A stretch of DNA of 64,000 nucleotides, from contig CBDCGC010000002.1 in the NCBI GenBank assembly GCA_965216585.1, positions 558,001 through 622,000 on the forward strand. Reading direction: 5' to 3'. Every line of letters starts with the position of its first letter. Within the stretch, counting starts at the first letter, position 1. The notes below the pieces were generated by a model that had not been told where the DNA came from, made no database searches, and was given only the letters and a program-made list of their open reading frames with translations. This document shows positions 50,513-62,944 of the stretch, piece after piece. The stretch is from CADEER01 sp965216585 (GTDB lineage: Bacteria; Desulfobacterota; Binatia; HRBIN30; CADEER01). Position numbers and translations under genes: made by a program.

Positions 50513-52201
50513 TCAACCGGCTTCGTCGACGGTGGCGCGCTGGACTCTGATGCGGGTGCTGCGACGCTTGGATGTGCTGAGGGCTTCGAAGCGCAGCATC
50601 GCCAGGGCGCGGCCGTCGCCGCGCATGGCGCTGGCCGATGCGGCGGCGATGCGGATGATGCCCGGACGCACGACGGTGGCGTGGAAGATGCCGCCCTTGA
50701 GACGCCGCGTGCGACGCAGGCGCACCGGTCGCAGCGCGCCCTCGTCGTAGGCGATCTCGACCTCGGCGGCGTTGAAGCGAGGACCGTCGATGTGGATCGG
50801 TACCTTCACCCAGCGCGAACGCGCCCGGCGTGTTCGACCCAGCCTGACCCGCCGCTGCTCGGCAGCGCCGAGCGCCGCTGCCGCGGCGCCGCCACCACCC
50901 GGCGGCGGCGCCCAGTTGCCGGTGCAATCGCCGTAGGCGTAGGCGATGAAGCTCTGGTTGGTAGCCGACGCGGCGAGTGGAAAATACTGGATCGCACCGG
51001 GCTGACAAACGCCACCACCCACCATCGGCGGCTGCGTCGTCTGGTTGGGCGCCGGTGCGGCGAAGGGGATGAACCCCCAATCGGAGTCGCACAGCGTCGG
51101 CTCGGCGATCGGGAACGAATCGATGAGCCCGACGATGCGCTTGAGAATCATCGACGCATCGAGATTGCTCAGAGTCCCGTCGCCGGTGACGTCGCACGCG
51201 AGCTCCTGAACCTGCAACAAGGTGCGCTGGCCGCTCGTCGCCTGCAAGATGTATGCGGCGTCGAGGGCGGAAACGGCGGCGCCGGTGCCGCCGTCCTTGT
51301 CGGCGGTGATCTCGACGTTGACCATCGGTAGGCCGCCGAGTAGGTAGCCGCCGCCGTCGCTGGTGACCGCTTCGGATCCGGCCGACGCGCTCAGGGTGAC
51401 GCCGGCAACCGGTAGGCCGGCGCCGAAGTGGGCGACCGATCCACTGATGCCGAATTGACCGACGACCGTCGGCGTCGGTGTCGGCGTCGCTCCGGCCGTG
51501 CCGACGCGGACGACGACTTCCTCGGTCGGACCGAGGTTGCCGACGACGTCCATCAACTGGATACTGACGACAGTGTCGCCCGGGTGAAACTGGCTCGCCA
51601 GGGGGACCGCAAAGCAGTACTGCGTTTTCGTATCGCTGGCGATCGGCGACAGGCCGCCGAACCGATCGCGCGTACAGGGGTCGTTCTCCGTGAACCACTC
51701 GAAGCGACAGGCGGCGTCTTCCAGCGCGTCCAGTGTTTCCTGCGGATCGAGCCCGGGCGCCGCTGGGATGCCGCCGTTGATCGTCGTATTGCATTCGATG
51801 AACTGGCTGCCGTTGCCCAGGTTTCGCGAGTAGAGAACCTTGAGATCGGGGCTTCCGCTGAAACCGACGATTTCATCGCCACGGCGGGTACCACCGACTC
51901 CCGGCGGCAGGAAGGAGAGGCCGGCCTTGGCTTCGACGACGAAGAGCGGGCGACCGGAGGTGTGCTCAAAGACGCGCCGGCCCTGATCGTCGAAGGCGGG
52001 CGTCGGTGTCGGCGTCAGCCGGCAGGCGAACTTACAACAAAACTCGCAGCCATCCTGGTTGATGGCTCCGGCGTAGGTGACGACCGGGCCAGTCAGCGGA
52101 CCACCGGCGCCGGCATGCCGTAGCAGGCCTGCCGTCGACACGAGTGCCACCACAGCTAGCAGCGCCAGCATTCGCATCGACTTCCCCATCGATCTGGGCA
52201 T
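50513..52201 (-). CDS. Secreted protein with dockerin-like and cohesin-like modules
   Basis: 562 residues from ATG at 52201; starts at 52189 and 52177 are also possible, all ahead of the signal peptide MRMLALLAVVALVSTAG. Two Thr-Pro linkers separate the domains. A carboxypeptidase-regulatory-like beta fold (about 250-300) leads into paired dockerin-type calcium repeats (AVSALDAAYILQA and DVTGDGTLSNLDASMILKRI, about 308-358). The last 95 residues (WVKVPIHIDGPRFNAAEVEIAYDEGALRPV onward) resemble a cohesin-like beta-sandwich. It converges with the PQQ-type gene and is probably a surface scaffold or adhesin. Confidence 0.68.
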   Translation of the reverse strand: MPRSMGKSMRMLALLAVVALVSTAGLLRHAGAGGPLTGPVVTYAGAINQDGCEFCCKFACRLTPTPTPAFDDQGRRVFEHTSGRPLFVVEAKAGLSFLPPGVGGTRRGDEIVGFSGSPDLKVLYSRNLGNGSQFIECNTTINGGIPAAPGLDPQETLDALEDAACRFEWFTENDPCTRDRFGGLSPIASDTKTQYCFAVPLASQFHPGDTVVSIQLMDVVGNLGPTEEVVVRVGTAGATPTPTPTVVGQFGISGSVAHFGAGLPVAGVTLSASAGSEAVTSDGGGYLLGGLPMVNVEITADKDGGTGAAVSALDAAYILQATSGQRTLLQVQELACDVTGDGTLSNLDASMILKRIVGLIDSFPIAEPTLCDSDWGFIPFAAPAPNQTTQPPMVGGGVCQPGAIQYFPLAASATNQSFIAYAYGDCTGNWAPPPGGGGAAAAALGAAEQRRVRLGRTRRARSRWVKVPIHIDGPRFNAAEVEIAYDEGALRPVRLRRTRRLKGGIFHATVVRPGIIRIAAASASAMRGDGRALAMLRFEALSTSKRRSTRIRVQRATVDEAG

Positions 52202-52321
52202 GGTGCAGGCTCGACTTTCCACGCGCGTCCCCCGATTCCTTCCAGGCTCGTCCGACGAGATGAACAAAAGCCGAGGTTTGCTGCAAAACTGCCCGAAAAC
52301 CAGCGAAAAGCGAATTCGACC

Positions 52322-55057
<2,736 letters not shown>

Positions 55058-55075
55058 GCCTTCCTCCCAACTCCC

Positions 55076-55891
55076 CTACTCGCCGCGCTCGAGCCGCCGC
55101 TTGGTAAACACCGCGTCGTCGAGGCCACCGTTGAGCTTCAACGACTGCACGCTGGCGATGGTCCGGCTGTGGGCGCGCGCATTGAGCATTTCGAGACGGT
55201 ACGGTGATGGAATGCCGTCGACCGGCCGGAAATCCGACAGCGCCAACGTTTTGCGCAGGCGCCCCTGTGCGTCGAGGAAGTTGTAGCGCCGGATGAGACT
55301 GTCCTCGCCGCCAATCCACACCTCGATGGCGGCGTAAGTGACCTCCTGGATCTCCGTTGGCTTGAGGCGGATGACGGCGCAGGCGACGCCATCGTACTTC
55401 TCTTCGCGCAACCACTGACTCGTCGCGTCCTCGACGCTCCACGAGGCGACGTCCATCATCAAACCCAAATCCTCGTAGCTGAAGTCGGTTCCGACAAAGC
55501 TCTCCTTCTTGCGCGAGCCGCTGATCTGCCGCACCCGCTTGGTCGACGGCAGAAAGAGCCACTGCCGATCCGGTCCGCGCGGATCGACCCATTGGAGAAA
55601 GCCGACGCCGCGCGCCTGCGGCGGCTCGCGAAAGAAGAGGATGGTGCGGCTCGCGTCGTCGTCGTAGCGCTTGGTCCACATCTGCAAGCCGCGGTTGCGG
55701 ATACCGCCGCGCCGATCGATGATCTGCAAGGAGAGTGTCTGCTCGCGGTCGCTCCAGTGGCGCACCGTGCGGCTGAGCTCACGACTGCGCGAGAGCAGCG
55801 CCCGCGCTCGCGGATCGTCGCCGTCCGCCACCACCAGCGAAGGTAGGGCCAGAAACAGGGCGATCGGTATGAAACGACAAGGGCTCGGCAT
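55076..55891 (-). CDS. Outer-membrane lipoprotein-sorting (LolA-like) protein
   Basis: 271 residues with a signal peptide (FIPIALFLALPSLVVADG, cleavage near residue 22). The body matches the 'outer membrane lipoprotein-sorting protein' family: TLSLQIIDRRGGIRNRGLQMW, LFFREPPQARGVGFLQW, WLFLPSTKRVRQISGSRKKESFVGTDFSYEDL and RRYNFLDAQGRLRKTL. These half-barrel proteins are periplasmic; many sit near RND transporters, but none is adjacent here. It may carry lipoproteins or lipids. Confidence 0.85.
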   Translation of the reverse strand: MPSPCRFIPIALFLALPSLVVADGDDPRARALLSRSRELSRTVRHWSDREQTLSLQIIDRRGGIRNRGLQMWTKRYDDDASRTILFFREPPQARGVGFLQWVDPRGPDRQWLFLPSTKRVRQISGSRKKESFVGTDFSYEDLGLMMDVASWSVEDATSQWLREEKYDGVACAVIRLKPTEIQEVTYAAIEVWIGGEDSLIRRYNFLDAQGRLRKTLALSDFRPVDGIPSPYRLEMLNARAHSRTIASVQSLKLNGGLDDAVFTKRRLERGE

Positions 55892-55935
55892 GGCGGAAGG
55901 CTCGTGCGCCGATCTGGGCGACCAATGCCGCGGCG

Positions 55936-56499
55936 CTACGAGGATTCTTCCAAGTTACCGTGCCGCTGATGCCACAGCAAGCCGCGGTAGACATAGTGCA
56001 CCCCGGAAGCGGCGGTCATCACGGCGGCAAAACCCTGCATGACGTAGTTGATCCATGTCATCGGCAGGTCGGGCCGCGCCAGCGTCATCAGTGCAAAGCC
56101 GACGGTGAATAGCTGGACGAAGGTGCTCGCTTTGCCGAGTTTGCTCGGGTCGATGGCGACCCAGTGGTGGTCGACGACGAAGATGGCGACGTAGCCGAGA
56201 ACGACGATGACGTCGCGCATGACGACCAGGGTGACCAGCCAGCCCGGGATGGTTCCCTTCAAGCCGAGCACCAGGAACGAGGAGAGCAGTAGTAACTTGT
56301 CGGCCATCGGGTCGAGCACGGCGCCGAGATCCGATTGCGTATCGGTGAGCCGCGCCAGGGCGCCGTCGACGGCGTCGGTCATACCGGCACTGACGAGCAG
56401 AATGAAGGCCGCCGCGTACCTGCCCTGGGCGAGAAAGACGAGGAAGGCGGGAATCGCCAAGATGCGCAGAAAGGTCAGAAAGTTGGGCAGTGTCAGCAC
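55936..56499 (-). CDS. pgsA: CDP-alcohol phosphatidyltransferase (PgsA-like)
   Basis: 187 residues with about five helices. The family motif D-x2-D-G-x2-A-R-x8-G-x3-D-x3-D is intact in TDAVDGALARLTDTQSDLG and AVLDPMADK. LPNFLTFLRILAIPAF at the N-terminus is typical of phosphatidylglycerophosphate synthase. It makes PGP from CDP-diacylglycerol and glycerol-3-phosphate at the membrane. GTG at 56499 overlaps hflX by 7 bp. Confidence 0.88.
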   Translation of the reverse strand: MLTLPNFLTFLRILAIPAFLVFLAQGRYAAAFILLVSAGMTDAVDGALARLTDTQSDLGAVLDPMADKLLLLSSFLVLGLKGTIPGWLVTLVVMRDVIVVLGYVAIFVVDHHWVAIDPSKLGKASTFVQLFTVGFALMTLARPDLPMTWINYVMQGFAAVMTAASGVHYVYRGLLWHQRHGNLEESS

Positions 56500-57773
56500 G
56501 CCTCGGCAAGCTCCTTGCGAATGCGGCCGGCGACGGCGGCCGGTACGTAGGCGACGATGCGGTAACCGTCTTCGTTGGCGGTCAGCGTCTCCTCGACGAC
56601 GCGGCCACTGCGGTGCATGGCGGCGATGAGATCGCTGCGCGCCAGCGGCACGTCGATCTGCAACTTTTCCTGCTGCGCCGCCAGCAAGGTGCCGATCTGC
56701 CGCAACAAGACGTCGACGCCCTCGCCGCTGCGCGCCGAGATCTCGCAGCTCGGGCCGTCGAGCTGACGCCCGGTGCCGCAGCCGGCGACCTTGTCCATCT
56801 TGTTCAACACCGTGATGCGCGGCGTCGACGCCGCACCGAGCTCGGCGAGCACGCCGTCGACGACGCGGATGTGCTCGGCGAAGAGAGGGCTCGAACCGTC
56901 GACGACGTGGACCAGCAGGCAGGCGTTGGCAACCTCTTCCAAGGTGCTCTTGAAGGCGTCGACGAAGCCGTGTGGCAGCTTGTGGATGAAGCCGACGGTG
57001 TCGACCAGCAGCGCTTCGCTGCCGTCGGGAATGCGCAACAGGCGGACCATCGGATCGAGGGTGGCGAACAATTTGTTCTCGACCAGCGTGCCCGCCTCGG
57101 TCAGATGATTCATCAAAGTCGACTTGCCGGCGTTGGTGTAGCCGACCAGGGCCACCACCGGATACGGTACGCTGGCTCGCTTCACCCGGTGCAGAGCACG
57201 CGTGCGCCTCACCTGTGCGAGTCGCTTGCGCAAGCGCGAGATGCGTTCGCGCACGCGCCGGCGGTCGACTTCGAGCTGCGTTTCACCGGGGCCGCGCGTG
57301 CCGACGCCGCCGCGCTGGCGCGACAAGTGCAACCACTGGCGCGTCAGGCGCGGCATCAGGTACTGCAACTGGGCCAGCTCGACTTGCAGCTTGCCCTCCT
57401 GCGTCGTCGCGCGCTGGGCGAAGATATCGAGAATCACCTGTGTGCGATCGAGCACTTTGACGCAAAACGACTGTTCGAGGTTGCGCTGCTGGACCGGTGT
57501 CAGCTCGTCGTCGAAGAGAACGACGTTGGCCCTGAGGCTCTCGACCAGAGCGCGGATCTCTTCGATCTTGCCGGCGCCGATGAGGGTGCGGGGATTGGGC
57601 CGCTTGAGCGTCTGCACGGCGCGGGCGACGATGTGCAGCCCGGCCGTCGCCGCCAGGCTGGCGAGCTCGTCGAGCGACTCCTCGGCGCCGATGAGAACGT
57701 CGCGCGATCGCTCGACGGCGACCAGGACTGCTCGTTCGCCCGGTTCCTTTGCGTTGATCGTCATTACAGACAC
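56493..57773 (-). CDS. hflX: GTPase HflX
   Basis: 426 residues from GTG at 57773 (ATG at 57764 is as likely). The N-terminal HflX domain carries RPNPRTLIGAGKIEEI and VVLFDDELTPVQQRNLE. The linker RGGVGTRGPGETQLEVDRRR is diagnostic. The GTPase domain has VALVGYTNAGKST, DTVGFI and NKMD. It splits or recycles ribosomes under stress. It follows dnaE by 120 bp on the same strand. Confidence 0.95.
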   Translation of the reverse strand: MSVMTINAKEPGERAVLVAVERSRDVLIGAEESLDELASLAATAGLHIVARAVQTLKRPNPRTLIGAGKIEEIRALVESLRANVVLFDDELTPVQQRNLEQSFCVKVLDRTQVILDIFAQRATTQEGKLQVELAQLQYLMPRLTRQWLHLSRQRGGVGTRGPGETQLEVDRRRVRERISRLRKRLAQVRRTRALHRVKRASVPYPVVALVGYTNAGKSTLMNHLTEAGTLVENKLFATLDPMVRLLRIPDGSEALLVDTVGFIHKLPHGFVDAFKSTLEEVANACLLVHVVDGSSPLFAEHIRVVDGVLAELGAASTPRITVLNKMDKVAGCGTGRQLDGPSCEISARSGEGVDVLLRQIGTLLAAQQEKLQIDVPLARSDLIAAMHRSGRVVEETLTANEDGYRIVAYVPAAVAGRIRKELAEAC

Positions 57774-57893
57774 CCGCCTACCAGCGTGATAGCAAGCGCG
57801 GCGGCCGAACGCACGAGCGGCCTTTGCACGAGTGGCGAAGGCCTTGGAACCCCTGCTGCCCTGCGTGGCCCGTCCGGTATTTTCCCGGCCCGG

Positions 57894-60800
57894 CTATTGA
57901 AAGGTCGTCGTTCCCGCACCGAAGAGGCTCTCGACGGCGTCGACCATGCCGTCGGTCGCCGCCACACGCAGCTCCGATGGCAGCTCGATCACCGTCTCCG
58001 TTTCATCGGGCAGGAGCAGATGCAAGTAGGCGGGGTACGATCCGGCGTGCGCTTCGAGCGCCGAGCGCAGCTTGCGAAAGGCGTCGGCATCGACGCGATC
58101 GGCGCGCAGCGCAAAGTGCACCTGTTGGACGTTCTGCTCGCGCTCCTCGACCAGCAACACCACCTCGTCGGCGATGACCTGGCAGCGCTCGTCGCCGATC
58201 TCCAGAGTGCCTTTGACGCACACCGGTTCGTCGGCCGCCAGATCGACCTCGGTGCGCCGGTAGGCCTCGGGCCAGCAGATCACCTCGACGGTACCCGTCT
58301 TGTCCTCCAGCGTGAAGCTGGCGTAGCGGTCGCCCTTGCGACTGTTGCGCAGGCGCAGGCTCTGCACGACACCGCTGAGGGCGATCTTCGATTGATCGGA
58401 GCGGCGGCGCAACTGCGATGCGGTGGCCGTCATGACGTGCTTCAGGTGGCGCTCGTAGCGGTCGAGGGGGTGGCCGGAAATGTAGAAGCCGAGCACCTCG
58501 CGCTCGGCGCGCAGCATCTCGGCATCGGTCCACGGCGCGACGTCGGGCAGTGTCGGTTCGAGGTTGCCGCTCTGGCCGTTGCCGGCAAACAAACCCATCT
58601 GATTGCTGGCGGCGTCGCGCGCTTCCTTGGCCGCCCACTGCAAGGCGAGATCGACGCCCTCGAGCAACTGCCGCCGCGACCTGCCGGTGAAATCGAAAGC
58701 GCCGCATTTCACCAATCCCTCGACCACCTTCTTGTTGACCTGCTGCCCCTGCGTGCGGCGGCAGAAGTCGGCCAGCGAAACGAACGGGCCATCGGTCTCG
58801 CGGGCGGCGAGAATCGATTCGATGGCGCGCGCGCCGACGCCGCGCACGGCGCCGAGACCAAAGCGGATCGGCCGCGAGCCGTCGTCGCGCGGCTGCAGCA
58901 CGGTGAAGTCCTCGCGGCTCTCGTTGACGTCCGGCGGCAAAATGCTCATACCGCGTTCGCGGCACTCGGCGATGTTCTTGAACGTCTTGTCGGTGTCGCC
59001 CATCTCCAGGGTCAGCAGGCCGGCGAGGAACTCCTCCGGGTAGTGCGCCTTGAGGTAGGCGGTCTGGTAGGAGATCAGCGCGTAGGCGGCGGAGTGCGAC
59101 TTGTTGAAGCCGTACATCGCAAAGGTCTCCATCTGATCGAAGATCTCGGTCGCCTGCCTCTGGCCGACGCCGCGCTGGCCGGCGCCGTCGACGAAGCGCT
59201 GCCGCTCGACCTTCATTTTCACCGCGTCCTTCTTGCCCATGGCGCGGCGCAGGTTGTCGGCGTCGCCGAGGCTGTAGCCGGCCAGCACCTGGGCGATCTG
59301 CATCACCTGTTCCTGGTAGACGATGACACCGTAGGTCGGCTCGAGGATCGGCTCGAGCTTGGTATCGGGGTAGCGCACTTCCTCCTTGCCGTGCTTGCGC
59401 TTGATGTACTGATCGACCATACCGCTGTCGAGCGGACCGGGACGGAAGAGCGCCAGCACGGCGATGATCTCTTCGAAGGTGCTCGGTCGCAACTGCGCCA
59501 GCAGCTTGCGCATGCCGCTCGACTCCATCTGGAAGACGCCGATGGCATCGGCCTTGGTCAACATCCGATAGGTGTCTCTGTCGTCGAGTGGCAGCGTGTC
59601 GAGGTCGATGGCGACGCCGCGGCCGTCGCCGATGCGGCGGACGACGTTGGCCAGCAGGGTCAGCGTCTTGAGACCGAGGAAGTCGAACTTGATCAGGCCG
59701 ATCTCTTCGATGTGCGGTCCGGAGAACTGCGTCATGACGCTGCCCTCCTTGTCCATGAAGAGGGGCAGGTCTTCGACCAGTGGCCGGCTGCCGATGACGA
59801 TGCCGGCGGCGTGTTTGGATGCGTGCCTCAGCAACCCTTCGAGGCGCAGGGCAAAGTCGAAGAGCTGCTCGTCGCGGCCGCCCTTCTTCTGCATCTCGCG
59901 CAGGCGCGGTTCCATCTCCAGCGCCTTGGCGAGGGGAAAGTCCTTGCCCTGTTTGGGCGCCGGATAGAGCTTGGCGACGCGATCCGTTTCGCCGAAGGTG
60001 AAGTCCAAAACGCGACCGACGTCCTTGATCGCCGCCTTCCCCTTGAGCGTGCCAAAGGTGATGATCTGGGCGACGTGGTCGTCGCCGTACTTGTCGCGCA
60101 CGTAGCGGATGACCTCGTCGCGCCGCTCGAAGCAGAAGTCCATGTCGATGTCGGGCATCGACTTGCGCTCCGGATTGAGGAAGCGCTCGAAGAGCAGATT
60201 GTAGGGCAGCGGATCGAGGTTGGTGATCTTCAGCGCGTAGGCGACCAGACTGCCGGCCGCCGAGCCGCGGCCCGGACCGACCGGAATGCCCTGGCGCTTG
60301 GCGTAGTTGGTGAAGTCGGCGACGATGAGGAAGTAGCCGGAGAAGCCCATCTTGCGGATGACCTCGAGCTCGTGCGCCAGCCGCTCGCCGTACTCTCGTT
60401 CGCGCTCCTCGCTCCAATCGGCGCTCTCGCGCAGCGGCGCCAGGCGCTCCTCCAGTCCGGCGCGCGCATCGCGCTCGAGCTCTTGCTCCAGGGTCAGGCC
60501 GGCCGATGGGTCGAAGACGGGGAATTGGTAACGGCCAAACTCGAGCTCGAGGTCGCAGCGGGCGGCGATGTCGACGGTGTTGGAGATCGCCTCCGGCGTG
60601 TCGGGAAAGGCGGCCAGCATTTCCTCGCCGCTCTTGACGTAGAGCTGATCGGTGCCGAAGCGCCAGCGCTTCTCGTCGCTGAGCGTCTTGCCGGTCTGGA
60701 TGCAGAGCAGCACGTCGTGGGCGGCGGCGTCTTCGGGTGCCAGGTAGTGGCAGTCGTTGGTGGCGACCAGCGGCAGCGACAGCTCCTGGGCGAGACCGAC

Positions 60801-61382
60801 CAGCGCCTGGTTGGCGCGTTCCTGCTCGGGCAGATGGTTGTCCTGGATCTCGACGTAGTAGCGGCCGTCGAACATCTGGCGGTACTCATCGAGCACTTCG
60901 CGCGCGCGCGCCAGCGTACCGGCTGCGATCGCCCGATTGACCTCGCTGGCCAGGCAACCCGAGAGCGCGATGATGCCGCCGTTGAGCTCGCGCAAGAGCT
61001 CCTTGTCGACGCGCGGCTTGTAGTAGAAGCCCTCGGTAAAGCCGACCGTCACCAGGCGGCAGAGGTTCTGGTAGCCGAGCTTGTTCATCGCCAGCAGGAT
61101 CAAGTGGTAGTTGCCGGCGGTCTCGTGGTCGTCGTTGCGCACGACGCGCTGCTTGTCGCGGCGATCGCCGGGGGCGACGTAGACCTCGCAACCGATGATC
61201 GGTTTGACGCCGGCGGCGGCGGCGGTTTTGTAGAACTCGACGGCGCCGAACATATTACCGTGGTCGGTCATCGCTACGGCCGGCATGCCGCACTCGCTGA
61301 CGCGTGGAATCAGCCGCGCGATCTTATTGGCACCGTCGAGCAGGCTGTACTGCGTGTGCAGGTGTAAGTGAACGTAACTCAT
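57894..61382 (-). CDS. dnaE: DNA polymerase III, alpha subunit
   Basis: 1162 residues. The N-terminal PHP domain starts VHLHLHTQYSLLDGANKI with AVAMTDHGNMFGAVEFY. The palm catalytic acidic residues lie in MPDIDMDFCFERRDEV, with GRGSAAGSLVAYAL shortly before. FNKSHSAAYALISYQTAYLK and the C-terminal OB/tau-binding region complete a DnaE1-type replicase. It is the replicative polymerase. ATG at 61382; 25 bp separate it from guaA. A very long antisense ORF over it is an artefact. Confidence 0.97.
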   Translation of the reverse strand: MSYVHLHLHTQYSLLDGANKIARLIPRVSECGMPAVAMTDHGNMFGAVEFYKTAAAAGVKPIIGCEVYVAPGDRRDKQRVVRNDDHETAGNYHLILLAMNKLGYQNLCRLVTVGFTEGFYYKPRVDKELLRELNGGIIALSGCLASEVNRAIAAGTLARAREVLDEYRQMFDGRYYVEIQDNHLPEQERANQALVGLAQELSLPLVATNDCHYLAPEDAAAHDVLLCIQTGKTLSDEKRWRFGTDQLYVKSGEEMLAAFPDTPEAISNTVDIAARCDLELEFGRYQFPVFDPSAGLTLEQELERDARAGLEERLAPLRESADWSEEREREYGERLAHELEVIRKMGFSGYFLIVADFTNYAKRQGIPVGPGRGSAAGSLVAYALKITNLDPLPYNLLFERFLNPERKSMPDIDMDFCFERRDEVIRYVRDKYGDDHVAQIITFGTLKGKAAIKDVGRVLDFTFGETDRVAKLYPAPKQGKDFPLAKALEMEPRLREMQKKGGRDEQLFDFALRLEGLLRHASKHAAGIVIGSRPLVEDLPLFMDKEGSVMTQFSGPHIEEIGLIKFDFLGLKTLTLLANVVRRIGDGRGVAIDLDTLPLDDRDTYRMLTKADAIGVFQMESSGMRKLLAQLRPSTFEEIIAVLALFRPGPLDSGMVDQYIKRKHGKEEVRYPDTKLEPILEPTYGVIVYQEQVMQIAQVLAGYSLGDADNLRRAMGKKDAVKMKVERQRFVDGAGQRGVGQRQATEIFDQMETFAMYGFNKSHSAAYALISYQTAYLKAHYPEEFLAGLLTLEMGDTDKTFKNIAECRERGMSILPPDVNESREDFTVLQPRDDGSRPIRFGLGAVRGVGARAIESILAARETDGPFVSLADFCRRTQGQQVNKKVVEGLVKCGAFDFTGRSRRQLLEGVDLALQWAAKEARDAASNQMGLFAGNGQSGNLEPTLPDVAPWTDAEMLRAEREVLGFYISGHPLDRYERHLKHVMTATASQLRRRSDQSKIALSGVVQSLRLRNSRKGDRYASFTLEDKTGTVEVICWPEAYRRTEVDLAADEPVCVKGTLEIGDERCQVIADEVVLLVEEREQNVQQVHFALRADRVDADAFRKLRSALEAHAGSYPAYLHLLLPDETETVIELPSELRVAATDGMVDAVESLFGAGTTTFQ

Positions 61383-61407
61383 CCTACCGCCCCCGACCTC
61401 TTTCCCG

Positions 61408-62940
61408 TCACTCCCACTCGATGGTCGCCGGCGGCTTCGACGAAATGTCGTAGACGACGCGGTTGACCCCCACTACTTCGTTGATGATGCGCGTCGAGAT
61501 GCGCGCCAGGATGTCTGCCGGCAGTCGCGTCCAGTCGGCGGTCATACCGTCGACACTGTCGACGGCGCGGATCGCCAGCACGTTTTCGTAGGTTCGCTCA
61601 TCGCCCATGACGCCGACCGTATGCACCGGCAGCAGCACGGCAAACATTTGCCAGATCCGATCGTACCAGCCGGCGGCGCGAATTTCTTCGTGCAAGATCG
61701 CATCGGCGGCCTGCACGATGGCGACCCGCTCGCGGCTGACGCTGCCGAGAATGCGAATTGCCAGACCGGGGCCGGGAAAGGGATGGCGGCCGATGACCTC
61801 GGCCGGCAGGCCGAGGGTCAGGCCGACGCGGCGCACCTCGTCCTTGAAGAGCTCGCGCAGCGGCTCGACGAGGTCGAGATCCATGCGCTCGGGCAGACCG
61901 CCGACGTTGTGGTGCGACTTGATGGTCGCCGACGGGCCCTTGAAGGACACCGACTCGATGACGTCCGGGTAGAGCGTCCCCTGCGCCAGGAAGCGCACGC
62001 CGGGCAGCTTCTTGGCCTCCTCCTCGAAGACCTCGATGAACGTGGCGCCGATGATCTTGCGCTTGCGCTCGGGATCTTCGACACCGGCCAGCCGATCGAG
62101 AAAGCGCTGGCTGGCATCGACGGCGCAGATGCGACAGCTCATCGCCTCGCCGAGCGCCGTCATCACTCCATCGACCTCGCCGCGCCGCAGGACGCCGTTG
62201 TCGACGAAGATACAGGTGAGCTGATCGCCGATGGCGCGATGCAGCAGAGCGGCGGTGACCGTCGAGTCGACACCGCCGCTGAGACCGCAGACGACGCCGG
62301 CATCGCCGATGCGCTGGCGCATCGCCGCCGTCGCGCGCTCGACGAAACTCTCCATCGTCCAATTCGCCTCGGCGCCGCAAATCTCGAAGACGAAGCTCTC
62401 GAGCATTTCGCGGCCGCGCCGGCTGTGCACGACCTCGGGGTGGAACTGAATCGCGAAGAGGCGCCCTGCCGCATCGCGACAGGCGGCGACCGGTGAGTTC
62501 TCACTGTGCGCCAGGCGCACCCAGCCCTCGGGTATGCGTTCGAGCCGATCGCCGTGGCTCATCCACACCGGCGTGCGATCGCCGGCGGCGAAGGCGGCGA
62601 AGAGACCCTCGGCGGCGTCGACGACGAGCTCGGCCGGGCCGAACTCGCGATGCGCGGCGCGTGCCATGGCACCGCCGCTGTGCAGCGCCAGCACGCCCAT
62701 GCCGTAGCAGATGCCGAGCACAGGCAGGCCGAGCTCGAGCACGCCGGCGGCCGGCAGTGGAGCATCGTCGGCGTAGACGCTGGCCGGACCGCCCGACAGA
62801 ATGATTCCACGCGGCTGCAGCGCGCGGATCCGCTCGAGCGACAGATTGTACGGGTGGATCTCGCAATAGACCTGGGCCTCGCGCACGCGACGGGCGATGA
62901 GCTGGGTGTATTGCGAACCGAAGTCGAGAATGAGGATCAC
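61408..62940 (-). CDS. guaA: GMP synthase (glutamine-hydrolysing)
   Basis: 510 residues from GTG at 62940, which begins ILILDFGSQYTQLIARRVRE. The class I amidotransferase domain has Cys in LGICYGMGVLA and His/Glu in QFHPEVVHS. The ATP-pyrophosphatase P-loop is GLSGGVDST, and the dimerisation domain ends KPPATIEWE. The oxyanion-strand motif usually reads CYGMQ, here CYGMG. It converts XMP to GMP. It starts 4 bp after guaB, so the two form an operon. Confidence 0.96.
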   Translation of the reverse strand: MILILDFGSQYTQLIARRVREAQVYCEIHPYNLSLERIRALQPRGIILSGGPASVYADDAPLPAAGVLELGLPVLGICYGMGVLALHSGGAMARAAHREFGPAELVVDAAEGLFAAFAAGDRTPVWMSHGDRLERIPEGWVRLAHSENSPVAACRDAAGRLFAIQFHPEVVHSRRGREMLESFVFEICGAEANWTMESFVERATAAMRQRIGDAGVVCGLSGGVDSTVTAALLHRAIGDQLTCIFVDNGVLRRGEVDGVMTALGEAMSCRICAVDASQRFLDRLAGVEDPERKRKIIGATFIEVFEEEAKKLPGVRFLAQGTLYPDVIESVSFKGPSATIKSHHNVGGLPERMDLDLVEPLRELFKDEVRRVGLTLGLPAEVIGRHPFPGPGLAIRILGSVSRERVAIVQAADAILHEEIRAAGWYDRIWQMFAVLLPVHTVGVMGDERTYENVLAIRAVDSVDGMTADWTRLPADILARISTRIINEVVGVNRVVYDISSKPPATIEWE

Positions 62941-62944
62941 GCGC

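Noticed and set aside
56490..61367. Very long plus-strand open frame (1625 codons)
   Set aside because: It is antisense to hflX and dnaE, whose motifs are complete. In high-GC DNA one antisense frame is often stop-free; its translation has no recognisable domain.
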